Origin: Anaerolineales bacterium
GTDB lineage: Bacteria; Chloroflexota; Anaerolineae; Anaerolineales; UBA4823
Assembly (NCBI GenBank): GCA_025057645.1
Contig: JANXBJ010000013.1
Coordinates: 1 to 64,000 of the forward strand
Length of the DNA: 64,000 nucleotides
Reading direction: 5' to 3'
Numbering within the stretch: position 1 is the stretch's first letter; each line of letters opens with the position of its first letter. Shown one piece after another: positions 18,269 to 26,983 of this stretch. The position numbers and the translations under genes are program-made. The notes beneath the pieces were generated by a model. It was not told where the DNA came from and searched no databases. It saw only the letters and a program-made list of their open reading frames with translations.

Positions 18269-19864
18269 CTAAAGGTCCTTGATCAGATAGAGCTCACCGC
18301 GTCGAAAGCCGCGCTGCAGGTAATACTGACGAGTGCCGACAGCCGAGATGACGGCCAGCCGCGGATAGCCCCGTTCGCGGGCCAGGCGCTCCGCCCAGCG
18401 AAGAAGACGGGTGCCCAAACCACGATGTTGCGCTGCGCCGGGTTGGGCCTGGCCCAATTCAAGCGATTGGCCGTAGACGTGCACCTCTCGGATCAGGGCC
18501 GCTTCCCTCAATTCCTCAATAAAGGCATTTCTACCTCCCTCCTGCGGCAAGGAGAGGCGCAAGAAGCCGGCTAGGTAATCCTCTTCGGTCACAAAGCTCA
18601 GGAAGTGCTCCTCGGAGACATCGGTGGAATAGACCAGGCTTTCGGTGCGCAGGCGGCGTGGGTCGAGCGGGCGTTGACCGATCTCGCGACAGCGGATACA
18701 TTGACAGCGCATACCGCGCCGTTGCAGCTCGCGATCCACTTCCTGGCGCAAATTGGTCACCTTGTTCCCTTCGACCACATAGGTCGAAGGGATATCGCGA
18801 ATCACTCGGTTGACGCGGCAGTAGCGCGGAATGGTGGGCATAATCTCCACCAACAATTCGATCAACTCTTGCGTAGTATAGGGTCGGTAGCCACCGGCCT
18901 TCCAAATCGTATACAGCTCTGTATTCTCCAGCAACTGCGTCGGATAGATCTTGATCTCGTCCGGGCAAAATCCCTCCCACATGCGCTGGAAATCGCGGCG
19001 GTCCTTCTCCGGGGTGGCACCGAGCAGGTTGGGCATCCAATGCAAGACGATTTTGAACCCGGCCCGGCGCAGGAGGTTAACCGCTTGACGGGTTTGCCCA
19101 ACCGTATGACCGCGCCGGTTGAGGGCCAAAATCTCATCGTCAAAGCTTTGGGCGCCCATTTGTACTTTGGTCACCCCCAAGCGACGCAGCCAGATGAGCT
19201 CCTCCGCAGTGATCTCATCCGGGCGAGTCTCAATAACCAACCCTACGTTGCGGTGGGCGGCCGTTTCGTTAAGCGAAAAGGCCTCTGCCAGCGTGGCGCT
19301 TGGCACGCCGTTCATGGCGTCAAAGCAGCGACGGATAAACCATTCCTGGTAATCGCGACGGTAGGCGCTCCAAGTGCCGCCCAAGATCAGCAGCTCGATC
19401 TTCTCCGTGGGATGACCTACCTCGGCCAGGGCTTGCATGCGTGAGAAAACCTGATCGTAAGGGTCAAAGTGATGCTCCACCGCCCGCCGCGCTCCCGGCT
19501 CGTCGGCAAGATAACTTTTAGGCATGTTCTCTTCGGTGGGACAAAAAATACATTTTGCTGGGCACGGATAGGGCTTGGTCAGCACCGTAACCGTGGTCAC
19601 CCCGGAGCTGGTGCGAACGGGCTTTAGGCGCAAGCGGGCGAGCAACTGCGGGTCGGGGGCGATCTTCCCTTCCGCAACCATCCGATGGTACGCAGCCACC
19701 AAGGCATTCTTGCCCAGATGACCGCCACCCGGCAAAGGGTTGCGGCGCAGGGCCTCGCTGACCTCACTGCCTTGCCGAATCTGCTCAACCACGCTTTCAG
19801 CCAAGTCCAAGTACTGGACAACCCGACGCCGTTTCTCTTGCCACCGTTCTCTATCGAGCACCAT
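18269..19864 (-). CDS. elp3: Elp3-type tRNA uridine(34) acetyltransferase (radical SAM + GNAT)
   Basis: 531 residues. An N-terminal helical tRNA-binding part precedes the radical SAM domain. Its cluster motif is C101-x3-C105-x2-C108 (CPAKCIFC), followed by PTEENMPKSYLADEPGA. A C-terminal GNAT acetyltransferase domain has QHRGLGTRLL and ends in YYLQRGFRRGELYLIKDL. The enzyme uses SAM and acetyl-CoA to make the cm5U-type modification at the wobble uridine. Elp3 is rare in bacteria; the best-studied bacterial copy is from Dehalococcoides (Chloroflexota), which fits the lineage guess. Overlapping ATG/GTG starts at 19864/19861 lack a good ribosome-binding site. Confidence 0.93.
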   Translation of the reverse strand: MVLDRERWQEKRRRVVQYLDLAESVVEQIRQGSEVSEALRRNPLPGGGHLGKNALVAAYHRMVAEGKIAPDPQLLARLRLKPVRTSSGVTTVTVLTKPYPCPAKCIFCPTEENMPKSYLADEPGARRAVEHHFDPYDQVFSRMQALAEVGHPTEKIELLILGGTWSAYRRDYQEWFIRRCFDAMNGVPSATLAEAFSLNETAAHRNVGLVIETRPDEITAEELIWLRRLGVTKVQMGAQSFDDEILALNRRGHTVGQTRQAVNLLRRAGFKIVLHWMPNLLGATPEKDRRDFQRMWEGFCPDEIKIYPTQLLENTELYTIWKAGGYRPYTTQELIELLVEIMPTIPRYCRVNRVIRDIPSTYVVEGNKVTNLRQEVDRELQRRGMRCQCIRCREIGQRPLDPRRLRTESLVYSTDVSEEHFLSFVTEEDYLAGFLRLSLPQEGGRNAFIEELREAALIREVHVYGQSLELGQAQPGAAQHRGLGTRLLRWAERLARERGYPRLAVISAVGTRQYYLQRGFRRGELYLIKDL

Positions 19865-19986
19865 ATTCTACACTCGACTGCAAATTCACACCGCTCTGGG
19901 TTAATTTTACCAGAGGTGCGTTGGATTCTACCGCCTTCTCCAACAACCCAACCGGAGAGTTGGCGCAGCAGATCGAAGAATGCGAG

Positions 19987-19992
19987 TATAAT
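19987..19992 (+). promoter_or_regulatory. -10 box for the phosphoesterase gene
   Basis: TATAAT lies 29 nt before ATG 20022 in the space shared with the divergent elp3. No -35 hexamer sits at the normal distance; a TTGGCG at 19960 is too far away. Confidence 0.45.
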
Positions 19993-20021
19993 ACTCTCGA
20001 TATTCTTGGGTTCGCTTGCTC

Positions 20022-20750
20022 ATGCGTATCCTGGTCATCTCGGATGTCCACGCGAACTTGACCGCCTTAGAAGAAGTTCTGGCGGATGCCGGCGAAGTGG
20101 ACGGCGTATGGTGCTTGGGAGACCTAGTAGGATACGGGCCGGATCCGAACGAGTGTATCGAGCGCATTCGCCGCCTCCCGAACCTGACCTGCGTCCTGGG
20201 CAACCATGATGCGGCGGTGCTGGGGAGGCTTGAATTCGAGGTCTTCAATCAAGATGCGCGCAGCGCGCTGCAGTGGACGCAAGAGACGTTGAGCGAGGCC
20301 AGTTGGAGGTTCCTCAAGAGTTTGCCCGAGCGCGTGGTCATCGGGGAAGTGACCTTGGTCCACGGTAGCCCGCGCCAACCGGTTTGGGAATATCTGCTCG
20401 ATCTTCAGACTGTGCACGATAATTTCCGCTTCTTCGACACTCCCTTCTGCTTTGTTGGGCACACCCATCTGCCGACAATCTTTCACCGGGGTGCGCTGGA
20501 TATCTTTCCCTTCGCGGGCTATCTACCGCCTAACCAAGCTATCCAACTCACCCCGCGCGAGATTGTCAACCCCGGATCAGTAGGCCAACCGCGGGATCGC
20601 GACCCCCGCGCTGCGTATGCCCTCTACGATACCGAAACACGGGTTTTTGAACATCGGCGGGTGACCTACGACATCGCAGCGGTCCAAGAGCGAATGCGCA
20701 AGGCCAGGTTACCCTTGCGACACATCGAACGTCTCTCCCTTGGCTGGTGA
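20022..20750 (+). CDS. Calcineurin-like metallophosphoesterase (YfcE/MJ0936-like)
   Basis: 242 residues. The five metal-binding blocks are present in order: DVHAN near the N terminus, GDLVGYGPDPNECI, GNHD, the VHGS block and GHTHLP. These ligate two divalent metals in a phosphodiesterase or phosphatase centre. The NPGSVGQPRDRDPRA block and the overall length match the small YfcE-like branch, whose natural substrates are mostly unknown. I use ATG 20022; an in-frame TTG two codons earlier (20016) is possible. Confidence 0.88.
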   Translation: MRILVISDVHANLTALEEVLADAGEVDGVWCLGDLVGYGPDPNECIERIRRLPNLTCVLGNHDAAVLGRLEFEVFNQDARSALQWTQETLSEASWRFLKSLPERVVIGEVTLVHGSPRQPVWEYLLDLQTVHDNFRFFDTPFCFVGHTHLPTIFHRGALDIFPFAGYLPPNQAIQLTPREIVNPGSVGQPRDRDPRAAYALYDTETRVFEHRRVTYDIAAVQERMRKARLPLRHIERLSLGW

Positions 20751-20794
20751 AGGGGGAACGTTTTCTCTCCTTCGAGCGTCTTATTCAGTGGCGA

Positions 20795-20831
20795 GTTCAA
20801 GCTTCTTGAACCCGTTCCCCGTCCAACGGGG
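20795..20831 (+). other. Two back-to-back hairpins between genes
   Basis: GTTCAAG (20795-20801) pairs with CTTGAAC (20805-20811), and CCCCGT (20817-20822) with ACGGGG (20826-20831); both are perfect with 3-nt loops. No U tract follows. They lie between the phosphoesterase stop and the next ribosome-binding site and may act as a weak terminator or mRNA end structure. Confidence 0.45.
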
Positions 20832-20857
20832 ATCTCCCGAACCATAAGGAGAAGGCG

Positions 20858-21829
20858 ATGAAATCCCCCTTCGATTCTTCCTTCAAGCCCTTCTTGGGAG
20901 TGGCCGTCCTCGCCCTTTTGCTCTCGGCCTGTGCTTCGGCAGCGCCCACCCCAATGGTCGCTCCGGAGATGGGGAGGCTCGGTGAGAAAAGCTACGCTCC
21001 TCCCTCCGAAATCAGCCCTCTGCCGGCTCAGCCCGCCTACGAAGCAGGAACATCCCCTAGCTCAAGCCCCGCCGCAGTGGAGCGGATGGTGATCAAGACG
21101 GCCAATCTCTCGCTGATCGTCCAAGACCCGCCCTCCGCCATGGATGCAATTGCGAAAACCGCCGAAGAGATGGGCGGCTATGTGGTCTCGGCAAACCTCT
21201 ACCGGACCACCACTCGCAGCGGAAAAGAGGTGCCCCAGGCTTCGATCACGGTGCGCGTTCCAGCCGAAAAGCTGAACCTGGCCCTGGAGGAGATCAAAGC
21301 CCTCTCGGACGAGCTCCCTAAGAGCGAAAACATCACCAGTCAGGACATCACCGCCGAGTACACCGATCTAGAGTCACGCTTGCGCAACCTGAAGCGCGCC
21401 GAAGAACAATTGCAAGAGATTATGGATCGGGCCTACTCAACCGAGGACGTGTTGAACGTTTACCAACAGCTCGTCCAAGTGCGCGAACAGATCGAGGTGA
21501 TCGAGGGACAAATGAAGTATTACCGCGAGTCGGTCGCTCTTTCTGCGATTAGCGTCGAGTTAATTGCCGCAGAAGCAGTCGAGCCGATAACGATTGCGGG
21601 CTGGAGGCCTGTAGGCGTTGCCCGCAATGCCCTGCAAGCGCTGATCAATGCTCTTCAGTTCTTCGTCAACGCCGCAATTTGGATCGGAATCTTCGTCCTG
21701 CCGGTGTTGTTGATCCTCTACGGGGTGGTCTTCCTGCCGCTGCGGGCCTTATGGCGCTTAGTGCGCCGCAGGCGAAAGCCGCAAAGCAATCCCGCAGCCG
21801 AGTCTGCGTCCCCTCCTAGCGCACTTTAG
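20858..21829 (+). CDS. DUF4349 lipoprotein
   Basis: 323 residues. A signal peptide ends in the lipobox LLSAC, so the protein is anchored outside the membrane. A Pro/Ser-rich linker leads to a DUF4349 domain (about 70-230), with the YRTTTRSGKEVPQASITVRVPAEKL-type strand pattern split by a coiled coil (about 165-215, LRNLKRAEEQLQEIM). It ends in a C-terminal membrane helix (about 265-295) and a basic tail, so both ends are held at the membrane. The family has no established function. AAGGAG lies 6 nt before ATG 20858. Confidence 0.88.
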   Translation: MKSPFDSSFKPFLGVAVLALLLSACASAAPTPMVAPEMGRLGEKSYAPPSEISPLPAQPAYEAGTSPSSSPAAVERMVIKTANLSLIVQDPPSAMDAIAKTAEEMGGYVVSANLYRTTTRSGKEVPQASITVRVPAEKLNLALEEIKALSDELPKSENITSQDITAEYTDLESRLRNLKRAEEQLQEIMDRAYSTEDVLNVYQQLVQVREQIEVIEGQMKYYRESVALSAISVELIAAEAVEPITIAGWRPVGVARNALQALINALQFFVNAAIWIGIFVLPVLLILYGVVFLPLRALWRLVRRRRKPQSNPAAESASPPSAL

Positions 21830-21844
21830 AGCGGCGCCCCCGCC

Positions 21845-22213
21845 TCACTCACCCCATCCTACCACCACGGCGATCGCCAGCTCTTGGGTGTGAGTGAGGC
21901 TCACCGACCACTCCTTTAGGCCCAGGCTCTGCGCTCGTCGCAGTGCCCCACCGTAAAGCACCAGGCGGGGTTGCTGGTCCGAGTCGTGAAGGACCTCGAT
22001 TTCCAGCCATCCCACCGGACCGATGCCACAACCCAACGCTTTGGAGACCGCCTCTTTGGCAGCGAAACGGGCGGCTAGAGAAGGGAGGCGCAAGTGGTAG
22101 CGGCGAACCTCCTCTGGAGTAAACACCCGCCGAAGGAATCGGTCTCCATAGCGTCGAAGGGCCTCTTCAACCCGCCGGATCTCCAATGCATCGACGCCTG
22201 TGCGCACAACCAT
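21845..22213 (-). CDS. acpS: Holo-[acyl-carrier-protein] synthase
   Basis: 122 residues, the typical AcpS size. It transfers 4'-phosphopantetheine from CoA to the serine of apo-ACP in fatty acid synthesis. The Mg-binding Asp8 (GVDALEIRRVE) and Glu54 (RFAAKEAVSKALG) and the FTPEE motif are all present. It begins 12 nt after the stop of the upstream M16 gene and is probably the last gene of that three-gene minus-strand operon. Confidence 0.93.
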   Translation of the reverse strand: MVVRTGVDALEIRRVEEALRRYGDRFLRRVFTPEEVRRYHLRLPSLAARFAAKEAVSKALGCGIGPVGWLEIEVLHDSDQQPRLVLYGGALRRAQSLGLKEWSVSLTHTQELAIAVVVGWGE

Positions 22214-22225
22214 AGCGAACCGAAA

Positions 22226-23527
22226 TCATTCTAGAGTGCCCGCAATAGCGATTGCAAGGCGGTTCGGATCCAAATACTTTTGAGCCGTCTCGAGGACTTG
22301 TTCCCGAGTCACCGCACGCACCCGCTCGGCATACTCGCGGTAATAATTCAACCCCAACCCATAACGCTCCAGATTGGCTAGCGCTTGGGCTACCCCCATG
22401 TTGGTCTCGAGGGAAAGGGGTAAACGGCCGATAAAATTTGCCTGACTGTCGTGGAGTTCTTCTTCACTCACTTTTTCTTGGACAAAGCGTTCAATCTCCC
22501 TGCAGATGATCTCAATGGCGCGTTGGACATTTTCGGGTGCTACTCCTGCGGCTGCAGTCCAACTGCCCGGGCCAATGCCGGAACTGAGGTTGGAATGGGC
22601 ATAGTAAGCTAAACCCGCTTTTTCGCGCACAGCATCGCCAATCCTCCCCATCAGGCCAAATTGCCCCAAGATGTTATTGCCGATCGCCGCACTCAGGTAT
22701 TCGGGAGCAGTTCGCGACGGACCGAAAGACCCGATTACCAGGTCCACCTGAGATTTGCCGGGGATAAAAACGTTTCTGCGGGTGGTTTCGGACAAAGGAC
22801 GAACAGGAGGCAACTCGGGCGGGGAGGGCTGTTCGGGGTTCTGCCAGTCGGCAAGGTGCTTCGAGATCATTGCCACTGCCTGCGAGGGTTCGATGGCACC
22901 GACGACCACGACCACCATGCCCCTCGGGCCGTAGTGACGCCGATGGAACTCGATCAAATCCTCAACTGCGATCCGCTGCACGGTCTCGATTGTCCCCTCT
23001 TCGGGAAAGCGATAGGGGTGGTGAGCAAAGAGGATTTCGTCAAAGGTCAGCGAGGCCATTTCTGCAGTGTCCTGAGAGCGCAAGACCAGGCCGGTCAACA
23101 CTTGAGCCCTTTTGCGTTCGACCCGATCGGCCGGGAAAGTCGGCTCCCGCAGAGCGGAGGCGAGAAGAGTGCACAGCAAATCGAAGTCCTCGGCCAGCGA
23201 GCGGCCGCCGAACCCGGTCACGTGAGTGCCCCCATCGAAGCTCAAACTGGCCGCCACCGACTCGAGCCGCTCATAAATCGTATTGAAATCGAAGGAGCGC
23301 GTCCCTAAGAGCAAGGCATCGGCGGTGAAGGAGGCCAGGCCCAGCTTCTCCTCGGGGTCGAACAGGCTGCCCACCTGCAAGTAGCCGTTCAGGACTACTG
23401 AAGGGCTGTTGAAATTCGGCCGCACCAGCACGACAATACCGTTTGAGAGTTCAACCCGAGTAATATCATCCACACCGGGCAAAGAGTTGCGTGGAGCAGA
23501 GGAGAGAGCAGCACTTGTGGAGGGCAT
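22226..23527 (-). CDS. M16-family protein lacking the zinc motif (regulatory subunit)
   Basis: 433 residues with the two-lobed M16 (pitrilysin/MPP) fold. Where the active subunit has HxxEH this protein reads GLASFTADALLLGTR, so zinc ligands and base are missing. It keeps the second-lobe substrate-binding Arg/Tyr-type motif (VREKAGLAYYAHS). Such proteins pair with a catalytic M16 partner, like the alpha subunit of mitochondrial processing peptidase or bacterial M16B heterodimers. The partner is encoded directly upstream with a 22-nt gap. Confidence 0.87.
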   Translation of the reverse strand: MPSTSAALSSAPRNSLPGVDDITRVELSNGIVVLVRPNFNSPSVVLNGYLQVGSLFDPEEKLGLASFTADALLLGTRSFDFNTIYERLESVAASLSFDGGTHVTGFGGRSLAEDFDLLCTLLASALREPTFPADRVERKRAQVLTGLVLRSQDTAEMASLTFDEILFAHHPYRFPEEGTIETVQRIAVEDLIEFHRRHYGPRGMVVVVVGAIEPSQAVAMISKHLADWQNPEQPSPPELPPVRPLSETTRRNVFIPGKSQVDLVIGSFGPSRTAPEYLSAAIGNNILGQFGLMGRIGDAVREKAGLAYYAHSNLSSGIGPGSWTAAAGVAPENVQRAIEIICREIERFVQEKVSEEELHDSQANFIGRLPLSLETNMGVAQALANLERYGLGLNYYREYAERVRAVTREQVLETAQKYLDPNRLAIAIAGTLE

Positions 23528-23549
23528 ACGACCGGGCTTCTCGAAACAC

Positions 23550-24842
23550 TCAGTTTTGGGATAAGGAGACCTTTTGGGGCAAGTAGACTCCTACCACGCG
23601 ATTGCGCGGCAGAAAGTACTGCTGAGCAACCCGCTGCACATCCTCCGGAGTGACCTGAGCAAGCTTCTCCAGAATCCCCAGGTACCACTCATAGGTGGCA
23701 AACATCTCCGAAAAGCCCATCCAAAACGCTTGGTTGCTGATGGTTTCACTGCCGTAGGCGAACAAGGCACGGGCCTGTTTGCCGGCACGCTGGATTTCTT
23801 CGAGGGGAGGCGGCGCGTCCTGAAGGCGCCGGATTTCCTCCTCGATGCGCTGTAAGACCTGTTCAGCGCTCCTTTCAGGACGGACAATACATGTGATCAT
23901 GTGCAGGAAGGGATCGACCGTCGCCCCTACTCCGCCGTATACGCTCACCGCTAAATCCCCTTCGACAAGAGCACGGTACAGCCGGGAAGTTTTGTTGGAA
24001 ATCCCCCCTCCGAAGAGGTTTAAGTTGCTTGGACCGGTCAGCAGACTGTCGAGGATAAGCAAGGGGATGAAGTCGGGATGAGTGCACTGCGGCACATGGT
24101 GGGCAAGAAGGAGATAGGTGGTATCGTCAGGCCCCTCCACGGTCACGCGGCGCTCTCCTTGTTGAGGAGGCTCAATGCGGTTCAAGCGCGGCGGGTCGCC
24201 GCCGCGCGGAATCCCCTCGTAATGTTCCCGAACACGTTGAAGCATCTCTTCGGTGTCAAAATCCCCGGCGATCGAGAGCACGGCGTTGTTCGGCACATAG
24301 TAAGTGCGGTAGTGCTGATAAAGGTCCTCCCGAGTCAGGGTCTGCAAGTCAACCAAGTCACCGATCACCTCGTGATGATAGGGATGCACCCGAAAGGCTG
24401 CAGCCTGCACCTCTTCACCAAGGCGGAAAAGGGGTTCGTTTTCGTTGCCTTGTCGCTCGGAGATAATCACCGTTCTTTCGGCTTCGACTTCCTGAGGGTC
24501 GAACACACAGTTAACCATGCGGTCTGCCTCTAGGCTGAGGGCCAGCTCGATCTTCTCTGCCGGGAGGGTCTCAAAACAAGCCGTCCAATCGAGGTAGGTC
24601 ATAGCGTTCCACACCCCGCCCTCGCGCGAAATGGCTTTGTCCAAAACCGCAGCGGGATAGCGCGGGGTGCCCTTGAAAAGCATGTGCTCGATCCAGTGGG
24701 AAATGCCGGTTTTCCCGCATGGCTCATCGCGAGACCCCACACGATACCAAATCCAATGACTGATGATCGGAGCGGTGTGGATCTCCTTGAGAAGCACCAG
24801 TAAACCGTTGGAGAGCGTAATCCTAGTAATGTCCTCGGACAT
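23550..24842 (-). CDS. M16 zinc metallopeptidase, catalytic subunit
   Basis: 430 residues. The inverted zinc motif HWIEH is at 49-53, with the third ligand Glu129 (VIISERQGNENEP), 75 residues after the second His as the family requires. It cleaves small or unfolded peptides, probably as a heterodimer with the next gene's product. No signal peptide is seen. ATG 24842 has AGAGGAG 5 nt upstream. A likely promoter is TATTAT (24879-24874, minus strand) with a weak TTGCGG 18 nt before it, divergent from the reductase gene. Confidence 0.9.
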   Translation of the reverse strand: MSEDITRITLSNGLLVLLKEIHTAPIISHWIWYRVGSRDEPCGKTGISHWIEHMLFKGTPRYPAAVLDKAISREGGVWNAMTYLDWTACFETLPAEKIELALSLEADRMVNCVFDPQEVEAERTVIISERQGNENEPLFRLGEEVQAAAFRVHPYHHEVIGDLVDLQTLTREDLYQHYRTYYVPNNAVLSIAGDFDTEEMLQRVREHYEGIPRGGDPPRLNRIEPPQQGERRVTVEGPDDTTYLLLAHHVPQCTHPDFIPLLILDSLLTGPSNLNLFGGGISNKTSRLYRALVEGDLAVSVYGGVGATVDPFLHMITCIVRPERSAEQVLQRIEEEIRRLQDAPPPLEEIQRAGKQARALFAYGSETISNQAFWMGFSEMFATYEWYLGILEKLAQVTPEDVQRVAQQYFLPRNRVVGVYLPQKVSLSQN

Positions 24843-24919
24843 AGAGACTCCTCTCAGAAAAAAGCAACGCTAAATAATACCACAACCGGAGATCAGCCCG
24901 CAAGTCTCGGACCCTTCTC

Positions 24920-24949
24920 TTGTGACCTATATCACGTTTGGGATATAAT
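24920..24949 (+). promoter_or_regulatory. Promoter with overlapping CRP/FNR-like palindrome
   Basis: TTGTGA (24920-24925), an 18-nt spacer and a perfect TATAAT (24944-24949). Overlapping the -35 box is TGTGA-N6-TCACG (24921-24936), which matches the CRP-family consensus TGTGA-N6-TCACA at 9 of 10 positions. A protein bound there would cover the -35 element, suggesting repression or class II-type activation of the reductase gene. Confidence 0.6.
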
Positions 24950-25073
24950 CCACACAGAGATCGAGAAATTTTGTGGGCGGGACCTTTTCCGGGTTCTCAC
25001 CCTTCTTGGGCTTTACGACAAACTATATGTGGATCACGGTAGTGCAACGAGCAACTGGCCAAAGGAGGAATGT

Positions 25074-26435
25074 GTGGAAAATTCAAGCCTTAGCTATACT
25101 ATTGCAGTGATAGGCGCCGGCCCAGCAGGCCTTTTTGCCAGCCGGCAACTCGCCGAGAGCGGCGCCCAAGTGATCGTGTTCAACCGCGACATCAAGCCCG
25201 GTGGTTTGGCAGAATACGGTATCTACCCCGACAAAGTCAAAATGAAAGAGGGACTGCGCAAGCAGTTCCACCAGATTCTGGAGATGCCCAATGTGCACTA
25301 CTTCGGAAATCTCCTGCTCGGTCGCAGAGGAGACCTGACCCTAGGAGAGCTACAGGCACTGGGCTTTGATGCGATTATCGTGGCCGTGGGAGCCCAAGGG
25401 ACCAAGCGACTGGGCATCCCAGGCGAGTCGATCCCAAAGGGGGTGTATCACGCCAAAGATTTGGTCTATCACTATAATCAATTGCCCCCCTATAGCCAAA
25501 GGGAGTTTTTCATCGGGCGACGGGTGGCCATTGTGGGGGTGGGAAATGTCATGCTCGATGTGGCGCGCTACTGCATCCGGGAGAAAAAGGTCGACGAAGT
25601 CATCGCCGTGGCGCGGCGCGGTCCAGCTGAGGTAAAGTTTTTCAAGAAAGAAATGGAATCGGTGATCGCCAATTTGGACTTGGATGCACTGGACGAGGAA
25701 ATCCGTCGTGTCAAGCCGATCATGTTGGCGATCGGTCAGGACCCTGAAGAAGCTAGGGCCTATATCTTGGCAGCCCTTCCCAAGGCTGTGCCGCCCACTT
25801 CACACACCCGCTTTCGCTTTGAGTTTCTAGCCGCTCCGACCCGGATTCTCGGCGAGGAGAAGGGCTATGTCACCGGCCTAGAGATCGAAGATACTACCTT
25901 GGTCAGGGTGGGCAACGAGACACGCGCTAAGCTGCTGGGCTCCCGCCGGAATCTCTACGTGGATACGGTGATCTTTTCCATCGGCGATCAAGTGGACGAA
26001 GAGTTCGGCTTGCCGGTGCAGTGGAATGAGTTCGTCAAAAGTCCCAACCCGAAATTTCCCGTGGAGGGGATTTCCTACGAGGCATATGACCCGGAGGCCG
26101 GAAAATGGATCGAGGGCATCTTTGTCGCCGGCTGGTCGCGAGAAGCCAGCAGCGGGCTGGTAGGGGTGGCGCGCAAAGATGGCGAACGGTGCGCTCAGGC
26201 TGTGCTCCAATATCTCCGCACTCTCAAGCCCCGCTCAGACCCCAATATAGTGCTGGGAAAATTGCTCGAACGCCTGCGCAAGCTGGGAAAGCCTGTGGTC
26301 ACTCAGGAGCATTTGCCTTTGCTGACCGCCGCAGAACGGGCTAAGGCAGCCGCGTTGGGGGTCGAAGATTTTAGGTTCAGCACAAATGAGGAAATGCTTC
26401 AGGTGATGGGCCTGCTCGAATCGGCAGCGCCTTGA
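25074..26435 (+). CDS. Ferredoxin--NADP reductase, adrenodoxin-reductase type
   Basis: 453 residues. FAD-binding IGAGPAGLFASRQLAESG is near the N terminus. The NADP-binding motif is VGVGNVMLDVARYCI, and the FAD-closing segment AGWSREASSGLVGVARKDGE parallels the AGW...G(V/I)IG motif of FprA and adrenodoxin reductase. GltD-like proteins share this fold, but no gltB and no Fe-S N-terminal domain are present, so a stand-alone reductase of ferredoxin is the better call. The start is GTG 25074, which has AGGAGG 5 nt upstream; a GTG at 25029 has no such site. It abuts the next, convergent stop codon with no gap. Confidence 0.85.
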   Translation: MENSSLSYTIAVIGAGPAGLFASRQLAESGAQVIVFNRDIKPGGLAEYGIYPDKVKMKEGLRKQFHQILEMPNVHYFGNLLLGRRGDLTLGELQALGFDAIIVAVGAQGTKRLGIPGESIPKGVYHAKDLVYHYNQLPPYSQREFFIGRRVAIVGVGNVMLDVARYCIREKKVDEVIAVARRGPAEVKFFKKEMESVIANLDLDALDEEIRRVKPIMLAIGQDPEEARAYILAALPKAVPPTSHTRFRFEFLAAPTRILGEEKGYVTGLEIEDTTLVRVGNETRAKLLGSRRNLYVDTVIFSIGDQVDEEFGLPVQWNEFVKSPNPKFPVEGISYEAYDPEAGKWIEGIFVAGWSREASSGLVGVARKDGERCAQAVLQYLRTLKPRSDPNIVLGKLLERLRKLGKPVVTQEHLPLLTAAERAKAAALGVEDFRFSTNEEMLQVMGLLESAAP

Positions 26436-26915
26436 TTATTGCTCAGTGGAAGAAGGTCGAGAACGGGTCATTGGGGTCGGAAGACGGTAGGGCAAAGGAA
26501 TCGCCATCAAGAAGCCCAAGACGATCAGCACTTGCCCAGCGAGCACGCCCATGGCCTGCACCGCACCGAAATAAGGCACCTTGGGGAAGCGATGAGAGCC
26601 GATGCCGAACACATCGGCCATGCCGCTCATCACGGCGATTAGGTAGCCTGTGCTCACTAACCGAAAGCCGATATCGGCAAGAAGGCTTTTTTCTCTGCCG
26701 TTCCAGAGGACGTTGAAGACCAAGTAGCCTCCGCCGCACATGACTGCCAAGCCAACCAGAAATACTGCAATCTGAACAAAGCCGATCACCGGGCTGCGGT
26801 CAAGGCCAAAATAAGCCGGACGAATGCCGATAAGGAAAACCAAGAATCCGGTTAACAAAACCCCTAACCCTGTTCGCAGACGATTGCGAAGACGCTGTCT
26901 GTTGTGGACCTCCAC
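26436..26915 (-). CDS. Four-helix integral membrane protein, unknown function
   Basis: 159 residues with four hydrophobic helices (about 15-32, 42-66, 82-104, 115-140) separated by short loops, a basic N terminus and a basic, Ser/Thr-rich C terminus. I recognise no family motif. The start is GTG 26915. The stop codon is immediately adjacent to that of the convergent reductase gene. It follows mutY by 68 nt on the same strand. Confidence 0.65.
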   Translation of the reverse strand: MEVHNRQRLRNRLRTGLGVLLTGFLVFLIGIRPAYFGLDRSPVIGFVQIAVFLVGLAVMCGGGYLVFNVLWNGREKSLLADIGFRLVSTGYLIAVMSGMADVFGIGSHRFPKVPYFGAVQAMGVLAGQVLIVLGFLMAIPLPYRLPTPMTRSRPSSTEQ

Positions 26916-26983
26916 CCGCTACCCTTTCACGTCCAAAAGATTGACAAGCAAACTCCACTTTCCCTCGAGCAGGGAAGAAGCAC

